Below are positions 49,396-59,044 of a stretch of 64,000 nucleotides of DNA, one piece after another; position 1 is the stretch's first letter, and each line of letters opens with the position of its first letter. The position numbers and the translations under genes are program-made. Origin of the DNA: Xenorhabdus yunnanensis (lineage in GTDB: Bacteria; Pseudomonadota; Gammaproteobacteria; Enterobacterales; Enterobacteriaceae). The stretch is taken from the NCBI RefSeq assembly GCF_028598805.1, contig NZ_JAQRFI010000004.1, positions 103,366 through 167,365 of the forward strand. The letters run 5' to 3'. The notes under the pieces are model-generated. The model was given only the letters and a program-made list of their open reading frames with translations. It made no database searches and was not told the DNA's origin.

Positions 49396-52300
49396 CGAAA
49401 TTGTCTCAGATACCCCATTGCCGATCGAACCCGTCCGTTGGGGTCATAGCAGGCAATGGCCCCGTTTACCCAGCGCAACCCTGCCCGAGAGCGCATGTCA
49501 TTGAATTCAAATTCCCCTGTCGCAGCATCAATCCGAAAACCCCGCTGGTTGGGGATATAGTTTGTGGACTTGATATCAATGCCCACCAATAATTTCTGAA
49601 TGTTGGCCATATCAATAAAGGCGTCACGGATAAATAACTGGCCGTTTTTCGCCATCATAAACGGCTCCATCTTTCCGCTGGCCGGATTAAACCAGCCGAA
49701 GTTCTCGGCATTGAAGCCAATATTGGTACTGACCTGTCCGTTCTTCACCTCAGCCCCGATAACCATCCCGGCTTTATAGAACTGGTTGTTGTATTTTACT
49801 CCCGCCCCGACATAGTTAATGGCATAACCGTTCCCGTCGATATCAAAGACCGCCGTGGCCTTGGTCTGCACCGCAGCCGCATTCTCCCCCACATCGGCCT
49901 GCACTTTTTCCATCTTCTCAGCGAACGCCTTACTGTCACTTATCTGCGTCGTTTTTACCTCCAGGATTTCCGCCCGCATGTTGTCATTTTCTGCCAGTTG
50001 ACGCTGGACAACGGCCCCTGTCATGGCGGCGCTTTCCATGATGGCTTCATTGGTAAAATCGATATCAGACTGCAACCGCTTTCCGGCTTCGGCAGTGAGG
50101 AACTTGTTGCCTAACTCGTTCAAAATTTCCTTTGTGTTATCATCAGGCGCACCAACCGCTTCAACAAAATGTGATTTTCCGAATTCATTTATGCTGCGAA
50201 CATAGAACCAATACGGCGTTCCCGCTTTTAACTGGCCTTTTATCCAAAATTTTGCAATACCCAAAAAATCGGCTTTAGATTCAATTTCATTGATGTTGGT
50301 GATTTGTTTTTCGGAAAACCAGAACTCAAATTGAGTATCAAGAGTTTTGGGTGCGCTAATATGAGGAATAGCTTTTAACTCAAAAAATCCCGGCTCAATG
50401 TTAACTACAGAAGGTGCGGCAGGAGCGCCAATTACCATCTGAACCTTAGATTCATCACCCAGCATGCCGCTATCGTCACGGGCACGAACGCCAACCATGT
50501 AAATGCCAGCATCTAGGCCATTAAAGTAGTATTCAAGTTCTTTGGTATTACCTCTCGATACCACTTTATTGTCACGATATACCGATGCATCAAAAGTGAT
50601 ATTGCGGTTAATAGTTGTTGTAGCCCACATTGCACGAGCCTGTATCTGGGAACTATCGAGAATATAGGCAATGCTCAACCGCTCAATGTTAGGAATGCGG
50701 ATAACGTTTTGTGTGGCTGGACTGCCTTTAAAATCAACCCCGTGATCAACAATTGCCTCTTTTTGCGGCTCATGCTGAATGCAGGTGAAGTTGTAATTGC
50801 CCGTTTTATTGTCCTCGGCGATGCTCATGACCCTGAACAGACGAGTGACCAATGATTTTTTAGAAATTGAGAACACGCCCCATTGCCGTAATCCCGTAGG
50901 CGCATCTTTCAGAGTGACAACATCTCCGTTTACGGATTCGATATCAACCCGAATGAACTTGCCATCACTACCCATATAGGAAAAATAACCTGACTCACCT
51001 TTTGCGAATTCGGCAGGGGCATCAATATGAACAGCTTTACCTAAAAATGAAAGAACGCGACCACCAATACGCGCAGTAGCAAATGTATTGTCTGCAATCT
51101 CAACAATATCGCCCGGAATACAGTTGATCCCCTCTTTACCTGCACTGAATGTCACTGAATCAGTTTCCAGCTTTTCAGTCTCAATTATCCATTTGCCGAC
51201 ACGATGGGCCTGACCGCGACTGGTACAACCAAAAGCAGCCACCTTTTTAATATTGATTCCAAGGCGGGCCACCAGCTCATCATCTTGGATAATTTCCCGC
51301 TCGTCTTTCCAGCCGTTATCTGGGTTAGTCCACGTAACCTCAATCATGGTGTGGCGTGCTTTTTTTGCAGCAGAACTGTAGTTAAATTTCCCTTCAACCA
51401 CATTAGCGTTAGTAAATGTCCATACCGGATCGGATGGCCTATCCTGAAATGCAGTAAGTTTCAAACCGTCCCATACCTGCATACCACGGAATACGGACGC
51501 CAAATCATCCAGAACATCCCGCGCTTTGCGTTGAGTGGCTATGTACACATTGCAGGTAAAACGAGGTTCGGTTCCGCCAAATCCATCAGGAACTAACTGA
51601 TCGCAATACTGAGCAATGGCATACAGTGCGAATTTTTCACAACCAAATGACCCCATCAACTTCCCGATGCCATAGCGGGTATTGGTCACCAAATCATAGA
51701 ATATCCATGCTGGATTATTTGTATATGCGGGCTTAAAACGTCCTGTCCATACGCCCTTATAATCACGTGTCTCAGGATCATAATTATCAGGAACCTGAAC
51801 AATCACACCTTTGATGTGATAGGTACGCTTGGGTGTATCAGCAAACAATGAACGATCAATGCGCATGCCAGCCACAGCACTATTAGGATAACTCATTAGA
51901 GTGTCGGTAATTTCGGTATAGCTGGCCCATACCGTACCGTTACGGAGTTGGTCGCTTTTACTGTCATCCGTTAGGCGAGATACCCTGATCTGGAAAGGTT
52001 TTTTCTTGGGCGCATCAATAGTGTGGGATTCAAGATATTGCCCGCTAATTTTACCGGGTCCTATCTGAACAGTCTTTGCATGTACCCATCCTCCTCCATC
52101 ATTCACCGCAATAGCTAGTTGTACCGTGCTATTACTCTGGTTGCCCTTGCTATCTGTCTGAACTAATTGACTAACGCCCAAAGTGAACCTGACTCTGTCT
52201 ACATCTTTATTTGAAACCATCCTGAGAATTGGAGTGGCATTTTTTACTTCAACGCTGACAGGAATTTCACTTTCAATAAATGGATAATCGCTTAATGGCT

Positions 52301-52526
52301 CTTGGGATTGAGTACCCGCACGCCACTGTACAGTGACACCATTAATATTGGGATTGCCATTTTTATCAACGACAGGAGTTCCATTAACCCTGAACCCATG
52401 CAGCCCACCCACTGGCCCTTCAATTTGTCCCTCACTAATCAGATCGACGACTCTCAAAAACTGTTTGTTCTTTAGATTGTCATCGACTAATGTTGGTGTG
52501 CTGCCACCGCCTCCACCTTTACCCAT
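49392..52526 (-). CDS. lambda gpJ-like tail tip host-specificity protein
   Basis: A 1044-residue central tail-tip protein that contacts the host receptor in lambda-like phages. It begins with the GKGGGGGSTPTLVDDNLKN stretch typical of gpJ N-termini and has LISEGQIEGPVGG, the ring-like domains and fibronectin-III-like modules (about residues 610-800). A coiled-coil/DUF1983 region precedes the receptor-binding C-terminus. The length is close to lambda J (1132). It overlaps gpI by one base. Confidence 0.93.
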   Translation of the reverse strand: MGKGGGGGSTPTLVDDNLKNKQFLRVVDLISEGQIEGPVGGLHGFRVNGTPVVDKNGNPNINGVTVQWRAGTQSQEPLSDYPFIESEIPVSVEVKNATPILRMVSNKDVDRVRFTLGVSQLVQTDSKGNQSNSTVQLAIAVNDGGGWVHAKTVQIGPGKISGQYLESHTIDAPKKKPFQIRVSRLTDDSKSDQLRNGTVWASYTEITDTLMSYPNSAVAGMRIDRSLFADTPKRTYHIKGVIVQVPDNYDPETRDYKGVWTGRFKPAYTNNPAWIFYDLVTNTRYGIGKLMGSFGCEKFALYAIAQYCDQLVPDGFGGTEPRFTCNVYIATQRKARDVLDDLASVFRGMQVWDGLKLTAFQDRPSDPVWTFTNANVVEGKFNYSSAAKKARHTMIEVTWTNPDNGWKDEREIIQDDELVARLGINIKKVAAFGCTSRGQAHRVGKWIIETEKLETDSVTFSAGKEGINCIPGDIVEIADNTFATARIGGRVLSFLGKAVHIDAPAEFAKGESGYFSYMGSDGKFIRVDIESVNGDVVTLKDAPTGLRQWGVFSISKKSLVTRLFRVMSIAEDNKTGNYNFTCIQHEPQKEAIVDHGVDFKGSPATQNVIRIPNIERLSIAYILDSSQIQARAMWATTTINRNITFDASVYRDNKVVSRGNTKELEYYFNGLDAGIYMVGVRARDDSGMLGDESKVQMVIGAPAAPSVVNIEPGFFELKAIPHISAPKTLDTQFEFWFSEKQITNINEIESKADFLGIAKFWIKGQLKAGTPYWFYVRSINEFGKSHFVEAVGAPDDNTKEILNELGNKFLTAEAGKRLQSDIDFTNEAIMESAAMTGAVVQRQLAENDNMRAEILEVKTTQISDSKAFAEKMEKVQADVGENAAAVQTKATAVFDIDGNGYAINYVGAGVKYNNQFYKAGMVIGAEVKNGQVSTNIGFNAENFGWFNPASGKMEPFMMAKNGQLFIRDAFIDMANIQKLLVGIDIKSTNYIPNQRGFRIDAATGEFEFNDMRSRAGLRWVNGAIACYDPNGRVRSAMGYLRQFR

Positions 52527-53110
52527 TATTCCGTCTCCAAGCCTTGAGAAATAACATTCGAGCCTACAACCATCTCACCGTATGCAATGGGAACCGGATA
52601 GCCCTGACCGATACGATTCTCTAATGAATTGAAATACTGGTTCCCATCCGCTTTGCTTGAACCCATTTCAGGGGCTTGAGGCATTTTGGTTAACATGGAG
52701 GCCAGACCCGCGCCGATTAATGCAATACCAGCAATAGCTAAGCCAGTTGCCGCTGCGCCAGACATACCCGCCCATGCCGCCATAGATGCACCACCCGTAT
52801 AGAATGCAGCCGCAACAGCTACAACGCCCAAAATAGCCATACCGACACCATTACCACCAGCACCACCAACAACCGGAACGATAGTAACGGTGTCACCATC
52901 ATGGAGAGGATGGTTCATACCAACGGGAATGCTATTTTCTGTCATATCCCGCCCTGCAATGCGCACGCGGATATGCCCATCAGAGAGGGCTTGCTGAAAG
53001 CCTTTTAGCTGGTAACACAAGCATCTCACCGCCTCCGCTGCATCACGAACTTCTAATTCGTAGCGCCGACCAAATCTTCTAAGATGGCCTCCAAGCTGGA
53101 GCTTGACCAT
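52526..53110 (-). CDS. lambda gpI-like tail assembly protein
   Basis: A 194-residue protein with a ubiquitin-like N-terminal domain (VKLQLGGHLRRFGRRYELEV) and a Gly/Ala-rich hydrophobic middle (VGGAGGNGVGMAILGVVAVAAAFYTGGAS is its character, residues 81-110). The order K-I-J is that of lambda. It overlaps the K-like gene by 58 bp and has GGAGA in front of its ATG. Confidence 0.9.
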   Translation of the reverse strand: MVKLQLGGHLRRFGRRYELEVRDAAEAVRCLCYQLKGFQQALSDGHIRVRIAGRDMTENSIPVGMNHPLHDGDTVTIVPVVGGAGGNGVGMAILGVVAVAAAFYTGGASMAAWAGMSGAAATGLAIAGIALIGAGLASMLTKMPQAPEMGSSKADGNQYFNSLENRIGQGYPVPIAYGEMVVGSNVISQGLETE

Positions 53111-53766
53111 TGTTTATGTCTCCATACTGAGTGGGTGTATCTGAGCCAATAACCGTCATAAACATCGCGTTTGCTGATACGATCTGGCCTGTGGTGTAGG
53201 ATTTGCTGATTACCGATATAAATCGCACCGTGACAAGGTATCTGACTGCCTAAACAGATAAGAATAATGTCGCCTGCTTTTATCTCATCAACCTGCTCAA
53301 GCCCCTGACTGGCTATATTATCGAGATAAAGATTTTGCCCTGCATTCCACCATTCATCGTCACGACTGAAATCGTCTAATTCGATACCAGCGAGGTGATA
53401 GGCATCACGGATTAATGAATAACAATCCTGTGTGCCATGCATGAATTCCCGGCCTAATAAACGCGGAACGGGGCGGAATTTATGAACCCGATCACTACAG
53501 GCCAGCCACCACGGTAACCCGGTTTTAATTTGTTGCTCCCGGTCTCCTGCACTCAGGCGAGGCCGCCCATTTGGGTGACTGTGAACAATGACCTCAATAT
53601 CCGCAAAACACTCTGCCGTTATCCAGTCATCGGGGTTAATTTCGAAATAATTCTCAGGATCTGCCGAAATATTGCGGCATGGAAAATAACGATTACCTGA
53701 AATCAGGCCGCACGATTCCCTCACCCCTTCCGCTTTCGCGTGGGCAATAATGTCTTTTTCAATCAT
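53053..53766 (-). CDS. lambda gpK-like tail assembly peptidase (JAB + NlpC/P60)
   Basis: A 237-residue two-domain protein. The N-terminal JAB/MPN metalloprotease has E17 and VHSHPNGRPRLSAGD (H62, H64, D75). The C-terminal NlpC/P60 domain has the Cys of GTQDCYSLIRDAY and the His of PCHGAIYIG. Both active sites look intact. In lambda gpK acts in tail-tip assembly and may act on peptidoglycan. Confidence 0.92.
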   Translation of the reverse strand: MIEKDIIAHAKAEGVRESCGLISGNRYFPCRNISADPENYFEINPDDWITAECFADIEVIVHSHPNGRPRLSAGDREQQIKTGLPWWLACSDRVHKFRPVPRLLGREFMHGTQDCYSLIRDAYHLAGIELDDFSRDDEWWNAGQNLYLDNIASQGLEQVDEIKAGDIILICLGSQIPCHGAIYIGNQQILHHRPDRISKRDVYDGYWLRYTHSVWRHKQWSSSSLEAILEDLVGATN

Positions 53767-53768
53767 GA

Positions 53769-54473
53769 TTAACCTAGCTTGTTAGAACCCAGAAAGCAGC
53801 CAATAGGCATGGGTTGAGGACGAGGATATCTCAGGATACAACCAGTATATTTTTTGGAGCACCGATCTTTGAGTGGATTTGTAGTTGGCTGGTCTTTTTC
53901 ATCTGCCACAGGCGGGCCATCATAACCACAGTCAGCAGAGCGATACTGCCAGCTACATATATCAGCCTGAATTACTCTCGCCGGAATCAAAGCGCCATCG
54001 GTTTCACTGGGTAATGCGAGCACATAAGTTACGAAGTCAGCGTTTGAATCTTGCTTTTGCTCTATCAGGTACTTGCTCACGGCTTCTCTAGTTGGGTCTG
54101 CCTGTGGGTTGCCATTGTGGAAATTGACCGCATCAAGATAAATTTCCGGCACCTGATGACGTGTCACAACCGCTCCCAAAGCATCATTGAAGTCTTGGTT
54201 TATTGCAGGAATGAATCCGTTAACATTGGCAAATATCATTTTGGGTCTGGCGCTTGGCCCTTTACTATTCATCTCAAAACCCGACGCTTCAACAGGGTAA
54301 GCCTCATAGCGCATTCCCTGCCAGACGACAGGCTCCAGCTTCCCATTCAGGCCATCATGAAAGCGATAAATATCTCCACCGAAGGCCGTTAAATCAATTT
54401 CATAGAGATTAAGAATGGCGTTCTGACTCAGTTCAGTAACTTCAATCCGCATCTCTTTTGGAATGTCTCTCAC
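53769..54473 (-). CDS. lambda gpL-like tail tip protein
   Basis: A 234-residue protein matching phage minor tail protein L. The C-terminal cysteines (in ICSWQYRSADCGYDG, DRCSKKYTGC and PIGCFLG) correspond to the iron-sulfur cluster ligands of lambda gpL. It overlaps the M-like gene by 4 bp and the K-like gene follows 2 bp after its stop. Confidence 0.92.
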   Translation of the reverse strand: MRDIPKEMRIEVTELSQNAILNLYEIDLTAFGGDIYRFHDGLNGKLEPVVWQGMRYEAYPVEASGFEMNSKGPSARPKMIFANVNGFIPAINQDFNDALGAVVTRHQVPEIYLDAVNFHNGNPQADPTREAVSKYLIEQKQDSNADFVTYVLALPSETDGALIPARVIQADICSWQYRSADCGYDGPPVADEKDQPTTNPLKDRCSKKYTGCILRYPRPQPMPIGCFLGSNKLG

Positions 54474-54805
54474 GCTACTACCTCCTCAAAGGTGCAACTG
54501 ATAGACCAGATCACCCGCTGCCTGTTTACCGTCCAAGAACGACAAACAAAAGTACGCAGTTGGTTATCGTCACTGGTTCGCCATGTGAATGATTCGACTG
54601 CACCTCTGACTCGCAGAAACTCGTCAATGGCTCGCCCTGTATCCACTTTCTCAACAAAACTGAGTTGATAGCGCTTCAACTGATTATTGATACCGTCCTT
54701 GACTCTCTGCTCATAGCCATCACCGAATTTCACGACCCTGACACGCGGCTCATGAGAAACCTCATAATTATCCTGAGGCCGCCATTTGAATTCTGGTTTT
54801 GTCAT
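54470..54805 (-). CDS. lambda gpM-like minor tail protein
   Basis: A 111-residue protein of the phage minor tail protein M family. The YEVSHEPRVRVVKFGDGYEQR segment and the terminal SWTVNRQRVIWSISCTFEEV are typical. It follows the lipoprotein insertion and its terminator, so it needs either readthrough from H or its own promoter. Confidence 0.9.
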   Translation of the reverse strand: MTKPEFKWRPQDNYEVSHEPRVRVVKFGDGYEQRVKDGINNQLKRYQLSFVEKVDTGRAIDEFLRVRGAVESFTWRTSDDNQLRTFVCRSWTVNRQRVIWSISCTFEEVVA

Positions 54806-54814
54806 ATTTCACCC

Positions 54815-54839
54815 AATAAAAAACCCTCCGAAGAGGGTT
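54815..54839 (-). terminator. intrinsic terminator of the lipoprotein gene
   Basis: On the minus strand AACCCTC-TTCG-GAGGGTT is followed by TTTT, a stable UUCG-tetraloop terminator. It stands 15 bp after the lipoprotein stop and upstream of the M-like gene. Confidence 0.9.
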
Positions 54840-54853
54840 GATTAGCACAAATT

Positions 54854-55267
54854 TTATTGATTAGGAGCTGGATGAATTCCATTAAATCCAGTATATAAGG
54901 TAACGTCATACAGTCTGCCATTAGAATAAATGAAGAAATATTTTTTTTCTCCGATGTAAGCACCGTAACTATTTTTCGCATTTAGATAAAAAGGTATTAT
55001 CCAGCCGTATTTAATGCTTTCTTTAGATTGTACCCATGCCCCATTTTGGGCATAACCCTTAAATGGCTTTAAGAATCTATATTGTGCTGTATATGGATCT
55101 TTTAAATTTGAATACAAGAAGTTTTGAATTAGCGCTTCATAATTGGCGGGCAATTCACCATAGTTAGCTGAAGCCATTTCTGCCTGCGTTGGCGGCTGAG
55201 GCATTACACAACCACTTAAAACCAGAGATGATAAAGCTAATGTTGCAGCAAATAATATTTTTTTCAT
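54854..55267 (-). CDS. prophage lipoprotein inserted in the tail operon
   Basis: A 137-residue lipoprotein precursor. The signal sequence MKKILFAATLALSSLVLSGC places the lipidated Cys at residue 20. The mature part has no recognised domain. The start at 55267 is preferred to the in-frame start three codons upstream. It sits between H and M, where lambda has no gene, and has its own terminator, so it is a moron. Lipoproteins in this place in related phages (for example Cor) cause superinfection exclusion; that role is inference. Confidence 0.75.
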   Translation of the reverse strand: MKKILFAATLALSSLVLSGCVMPQPPTQAEMASANYGELPANYEALIQNFLYSNLKDPYTAQYRFLKPFKGYAQNGAWVQSKESIKYGWIIPFYLNAKNSYGAYIGEKKYFFIYSNGRLYDVTLYTGFNGIHPAPNQ

Positions 55268-55347
55268 TACAATCACTCATCGTTAAATTTCCCGTATGAT
55301 ACCAAACGGTTAGTGCCAAAACTTCACAAATATAGAGATTAGAAATG

Positions 55348-55371
55348 AATAACCCTCCAAAGGGGGTTATT
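55348..55371 (-). terminator. hairpin at the tape-measure stop codon
   Basis: AATAACCCTC and GGGGGTTATT (10 bp, one G-T pair, loop CAAA) overlap the stop codon of the tape-measure gene. There is no long T-run, so it may only attenuate transcription into the downstream tail genes. Confidence 0.55.
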
Positions 55372-58300
55372 GGTTCAACATTCCACCCGGTCGGCGCTCA
55401 TCTATCAGCACGTCATAAATGGATTTTTTCACCATTCCCGACATTAATCGCGCATCCTGTTCAGAAAAGTTACCTTGTGTCTGCACACTAAACGAAATAT
55501 TGATATCGCCGACAGAAACTCCACCACCCCCTTTCCCCATATCCCTATTACTAACCACCTTACCCCTGTCACCCGGTATCATATATTGATGACCATTGTT
55601 AGCCTTGAATATTTCAGGCTTGTTATTTTCACCAATACGATAAGCCCCGTTCGGACTGACTGGCCCACCATTTTTACGAGCACCAGCAATTGCAAACGCC
55701 TTACTTGCAGCCAAAGAAGACATGTAAGCGGTGGTGCCTGTAGTCGCCGCCGTTCCCAATGTCGCAATGGATGCACTAAGAGCAGCAGGTACCCATGCCG
55801 CTTGAGCCGCAGCCGCTTGAGCCATAGTTGTTGCTGTCGATGCTGTCGCTAATGCTTTACCAATCACCATATTCTTGATTTGCTGCATACCCATCTGAAC
55901 CAGTGCAGAGACCGCCTCATTCGTGATAGTAAGCGCCAAATTTCTCATGGCTTCATTAGCCGTCTGAGTTCCGGTTAACAGCCCTGTTATGGAATTGGCA
56001 GAGCGTTGCCCCAATGATTCAACAGCATCACCTAGAAATTGATACATCTCATTTTGGCTCTTCCATTGATCCCATTGGGCGTTGGTAAGGTCTTCTTGGT
56101 ATTTCTTGGTGATAGCTGCTCTGGCTGCCTCTGCTTGCTCCTTAAGCTCGGTATGTTCTTGCTCGAAATGGGTAATAGCTGCCATTTTTCTTTCATGCTC
56201 ATTAATGAGATTTTGTACTGGATCGAATTCCCCAAGGGTTTTCATGGCAGGCGATACGGTCTCATTGACTTTGCGTTGTCGTTCCTCTTCTGCGGCTTTA
56301 TCCTTAATTGCTTTCATCTGCTCTTGGAACGTTTTTTCGTCGATAAGGCGTTTATCGTACATCCTCTTGAGGTCATCTTCCTCTTTCTTGCGAAGCATGG
56401 CAGAGTGAGCGGCAACATCAAGTTCAGATGCTTTAATCTTGTCGTCTTTTTCTTGATTAGCCAGCCAAATTCTTTCGGCATTAGCTTCCGCTGATTTTAG
56501 CTGGGATTCGCTAGAACCTTCTGGCATCGCTTTGCGGGCGTCGTATTTAGCCATCTCAAGGCTATTTTTTTTATATCCGGTATTGAGACGATCTAAGGCT
56601 TCTTGTTGACGTTTTAGAGCTTCCTCAATCTCCTTGGCTTTATTTTTAGCATCACTTGCCGCTTTATCCGCTGCACTTTCAGCTTTTCTTTTAGCTTCTT
56701 CTCGTTTCTTTTCAGCCTCTTGGAGATTGTGTATTTCATCTGCTTTCTTGCCTGCTTTGTCTTGCTGTTCTTTATTCCCACCAGCATCAGCCGCCTGCAT
56801 CTCTGCTTTTCTTATTTCCCTCTGCTTTTTGTCTACGATATTAAGAAGCTCTATCTGATCATCCAATTTTTTAAGAAAGTCACCAGCCTCTTTCGACGCA
56901 CCACCCATTGCATCACCCAGTTTCTTTGTAGAATTGGCAGCGGCATCAGCTTTTTTACCCTGTTCATGAATTGCTATTGATGCGTCGTTGGATACCTTTT
57001 CAAGTTTTGTTATTTCGTTTTCTGTTTTTTCAATTTCAGCTTTGTAGGCATCCATTTCCTCGGTTGCCTTTTTCATCCTGTTCTGTTTAGTTTCCGGCGA
57101 AAGATAACGAGCGAATTTTGCCGCATTATAATCCGTCTCAGCACCACGCAGTCCGCTTTCCAGTTCCTTTTTCTTGTCAACCAGAGTTCTTATGTGATTA
57201 GCAATAATAACTCTAGCTCCCTTGAGTTGTTTTTCACTCATGTTGCTCAGGTTTTGAGACAGATTATCAATGGATGCTGAGAACTGATCGGCAGATTGCC
57301 TTGCTTCGTCTGTCCTCTGTTTAAAAAAGAAAAACGCGCTGGCGGCGAGGGTAATCACACCAAGCGGCCCACCTAAAAAAGAAACGACACTTTTGAGTCC
57401 ATTCATTGCGATCTGGGCGGCAGTGGCGGCATCTTGCGCGGTTTTGTATGTGGCTGTTGCCGTAGTTGCTGTGGCTCTGGCGGTGGTTAATCTGGCAAGT
57501 GCTACTGTAGCTGCGTCAGTTCCCTTTGCTACTGCGTATTCAGCCTCAGCGTGGCGTAACGCCTCAATCGCAGCAATTTTATCCATTTCCGCCTTACGCA
57601 ATGTCATGTTGGCGGCATACAACGCGCTTTGTGCTTCCACTTTATTAGCTTGTGCTGACGCTATAGAAGCCCTAACATTTGTTATTTTTTGGCGCGCCGC
57701 TAATATCATCGCACCAACCATCCTTGACCCCATAACAACGGCTAAGGCAGTTGCAGCACCAGCAACAAGATCCATATTTTCACTGACAGTAACCAGAGTG
57801 CTATTAAACGCTTTAAGTGCTGTCTGAACTGTGGTTGATTGACCAAAGAACTTAGTCATATTGTTAGCTGCCATTTCCATTGACTGGCTCATTGTCGCTG
57901 ATGTTTTATCAAATTCCTTAGCGATAGTTCCGGCCTGAGTCAGAAAAGCCTTCGATACAATCTCAGCCGTTAACTTACCTTCCGCCGCCATTTTCCTTAG
58001 TTGACCAATATTAACACCGAGGTTATCGCTCAATGCTGCAATTAAGCGACTTCCGTTCTCAGACATGGAGTTAAATTCTTCACCGCGCAGGACGCCAGAG
58101 GCCATAGCCTGAGAAAACTGAATCATGACGCTTGATGATTCCGCAGAGGTTGCACCTGAAACAACCAGCCCTTTTGCAACAGTTTCAGTTAATTTCGCCA
58201 CGTCATCAGCCGACATACTATAACTACGAGTAGCTCTTTCAAGGCGACCATACAGTGCAGCCGTAGAATCCAAACTCGCACGGGAATTCTGGGCGATATT

Positions 58301-58609
58301 GAATACACGCTCAGTCACTTCTGCCAGCGTTTCATTTGTTTTAACGGCATTAACCAGTTTGTTATTAACTACAACCCATGCATCCGCATAGCTGGCTATT
58401 TTCTCGATGGATAACGCCGCTGTTACCGCAGTGGCAGCTCTTGATAGGCTTAATAATGCTTTCTCTGCTCCCTGAACTGAACGTCCCGTTTGATTAAAGC
58501 GTTGCTCTACCTGTCCCAAGCGCGAATCTAATTGCCGTTGTGCGGTCAACAATTGAGCTACATCCATTGATACTTGATAAACAATGTTGCCTACCTGATG
58601 TTCAGCCAT
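55367..58609 (-). CDS. phage tail tape-measure protein (gpH-like)
   Basis: A 1080-residue protein. It opens with a lambda/HK97-type tape-measure domain (SMDVAQLLTAQRQLDSRLGQVEQRFNQTG, then SSVMIQFSQAMASGVLRGEEFNSM around residues 160-180), has hydrophobic helices (about 275-300, 400-425, 905-960) and a long Lys/Glu/Ala-rich coiled coil (about 430-860). It fixes tail length. The stop lies in a hairpin. The next gene upstream in a lambda-like order would be a tail assembly chaperone, but about 5 kb of cargo genes intervene. Confidence 0.92.
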   Translation of the reverse strand: MAEHQVGNIVYQVSMDVAQLLTAQRQLDSRLGQVEQRFNQTGRSVQGAEKALLSLSRAATAVTAALSIEKIASYADAWVVVNNKLVNAVKTNETLAEVTERVFNIAQNSRASLDSTAALYGRLERATRSYSMSADDVAKLTETVAKGLVVSGATSAESSSVMIQFSQAMASGVLRGEEFNSMSENGSRLIAALSDNLGVNIGQLRKMAAEGKLTAEIVSKAFLTQAGTIAKEFDKTSATMSQSMEMAANNMTKFFGQSTTVQTALKAFNSTLVTVSENMDLVAGAATALAVVMGSRMVGAMILAARQKITNVRASIASAQANKVEAQSALYAANMTLRKAEMDKIAAIEALRHAEAEYAVAKGTDAATVALARLTTARATATTATATYKTAQDAATAAQIAMNGLKSVVSFLGGPLGVITLAASAFFFFKQRTDEARQSADQFSASIDNLSQNLSNMSEKQLKGARVIIANHIRTLVDKKKELESGLRGAETDYNAAKFARYLSPETKQNRMKKATEEMDAYKAEIEKTENEITKLEKVSNDASIAIHEQGKKADAAANSTKKLGDAMGGASKEAGDFLKKLDDQIELLNIVDKKQREIRKAEMQAADAGGNKEQQDKAGKKADEIHNLQEAEKKREEAKRKAESAADKAASDAKNKAKEIEEALKRQQEALDRLNTGYKKNSLEMAKYDARKAMPEGSSESQLKSAEANAERIWLANQEKDDKIKASELDVAAHSAMLRKKEEDDLKRMYDKRLIDEKTFQEQMKAIKDKAAEEERQRKVNETVSPAMKTLGEFDPVQNLINEHERKMAAITHFEQEHTELKEQAEAARAAITKKYQEDLTNAQWDQWKSQNEMYQFLGDAVESLGQRSANSITGLLTGTQTANEAMRNLALTITNEAVSALVQMGMQQIKNMVIGKALATASTATTMAQAAAAQAAWVPAALSASIATLGTAATTGTTAYMSSLAASKAFAIAGARKNGGPVSPNGAYRIGENNKPEIFKANNGHQYMIPGDRGKVVSNRDMGKGGGGVSVGDINISFSVQTQGNFSEQDARLMSGMVKKSIYDVLIDERRPGGMLNQ

Positions 58610-58621
58610 TTTCTAGCTCCT

Positions 58622-58654
58622 GAAAAAAGAAAACCCCGCCGAATGGCAGGGTTT
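58622..58654 (-). terminator. terminator upstream of the tape-measure gene
   Basis: On the minus strand AAACCCTGCC pairs with GGCGGGGTTT (one mismatch) and a T-rich run follows. It closes the cargo transcript ending at 58709 and separates it from the tape-measure gene. Confidence 0.82.
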
Positions 58655-58708
58655 ATTGATGCAAAAAACGCAAAAACTCCCAGAAAGGGGTTAGCCTACT
58701 CAAATTCC

Positions 58709-59029
58709 CTATCTATCAAACCTTTCTCCATTGGTTGATTGAAGGTATGCATATTCTATGTACGGCAACCTAAAAATAATTTTATCTTTATCAATGCCGC
58801 TACCTAAAGCTGTCGCTCTACACAGCAAACTCACTCCACCTGTTCTTTGCAGGCACATGCCGTCTGGACTTTCAAAAAAACGCATGTTGTCTTTTTTCCA
58901 CATCACAATAGTGGCTCCATCTGGTAAGGCACCTATTGGTTGAACAGTAAAAATAATTATTTTGTTATATGCAAATATAGATATAGCAATAATGATAACT
59001 ATAAATGCAGCAACAATTTTCTTTGTCAT
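58709..59029 (-). CDS. small membrane-anchored prophage protein, unknown
   Basis: A 106-residue protein with one N-terminal TM helix (IVAAFIVIIIAISIFAYN) and an exported domain containing two Cys (DGMCLQRTG and SLLCRATA) that may form a disulfide. No family is recognised. It lies 15 bp after the secreted protein gene and ends before a terminator, so it is part of the cargo operon. Confidence 0.6.
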   Translation of the reverse strand: MTKKIVAAFIVIIIAISIFAYNKIIIFTVQPIGALPDGATIVMWKKDNMRFFESPDGMCLQRTGGVSLLCRATALGSGIDKDKIIFRLPYIEYAYLQSTNGERFDR

Positions 59030-59044
59030 ATTGATACCTAATTA

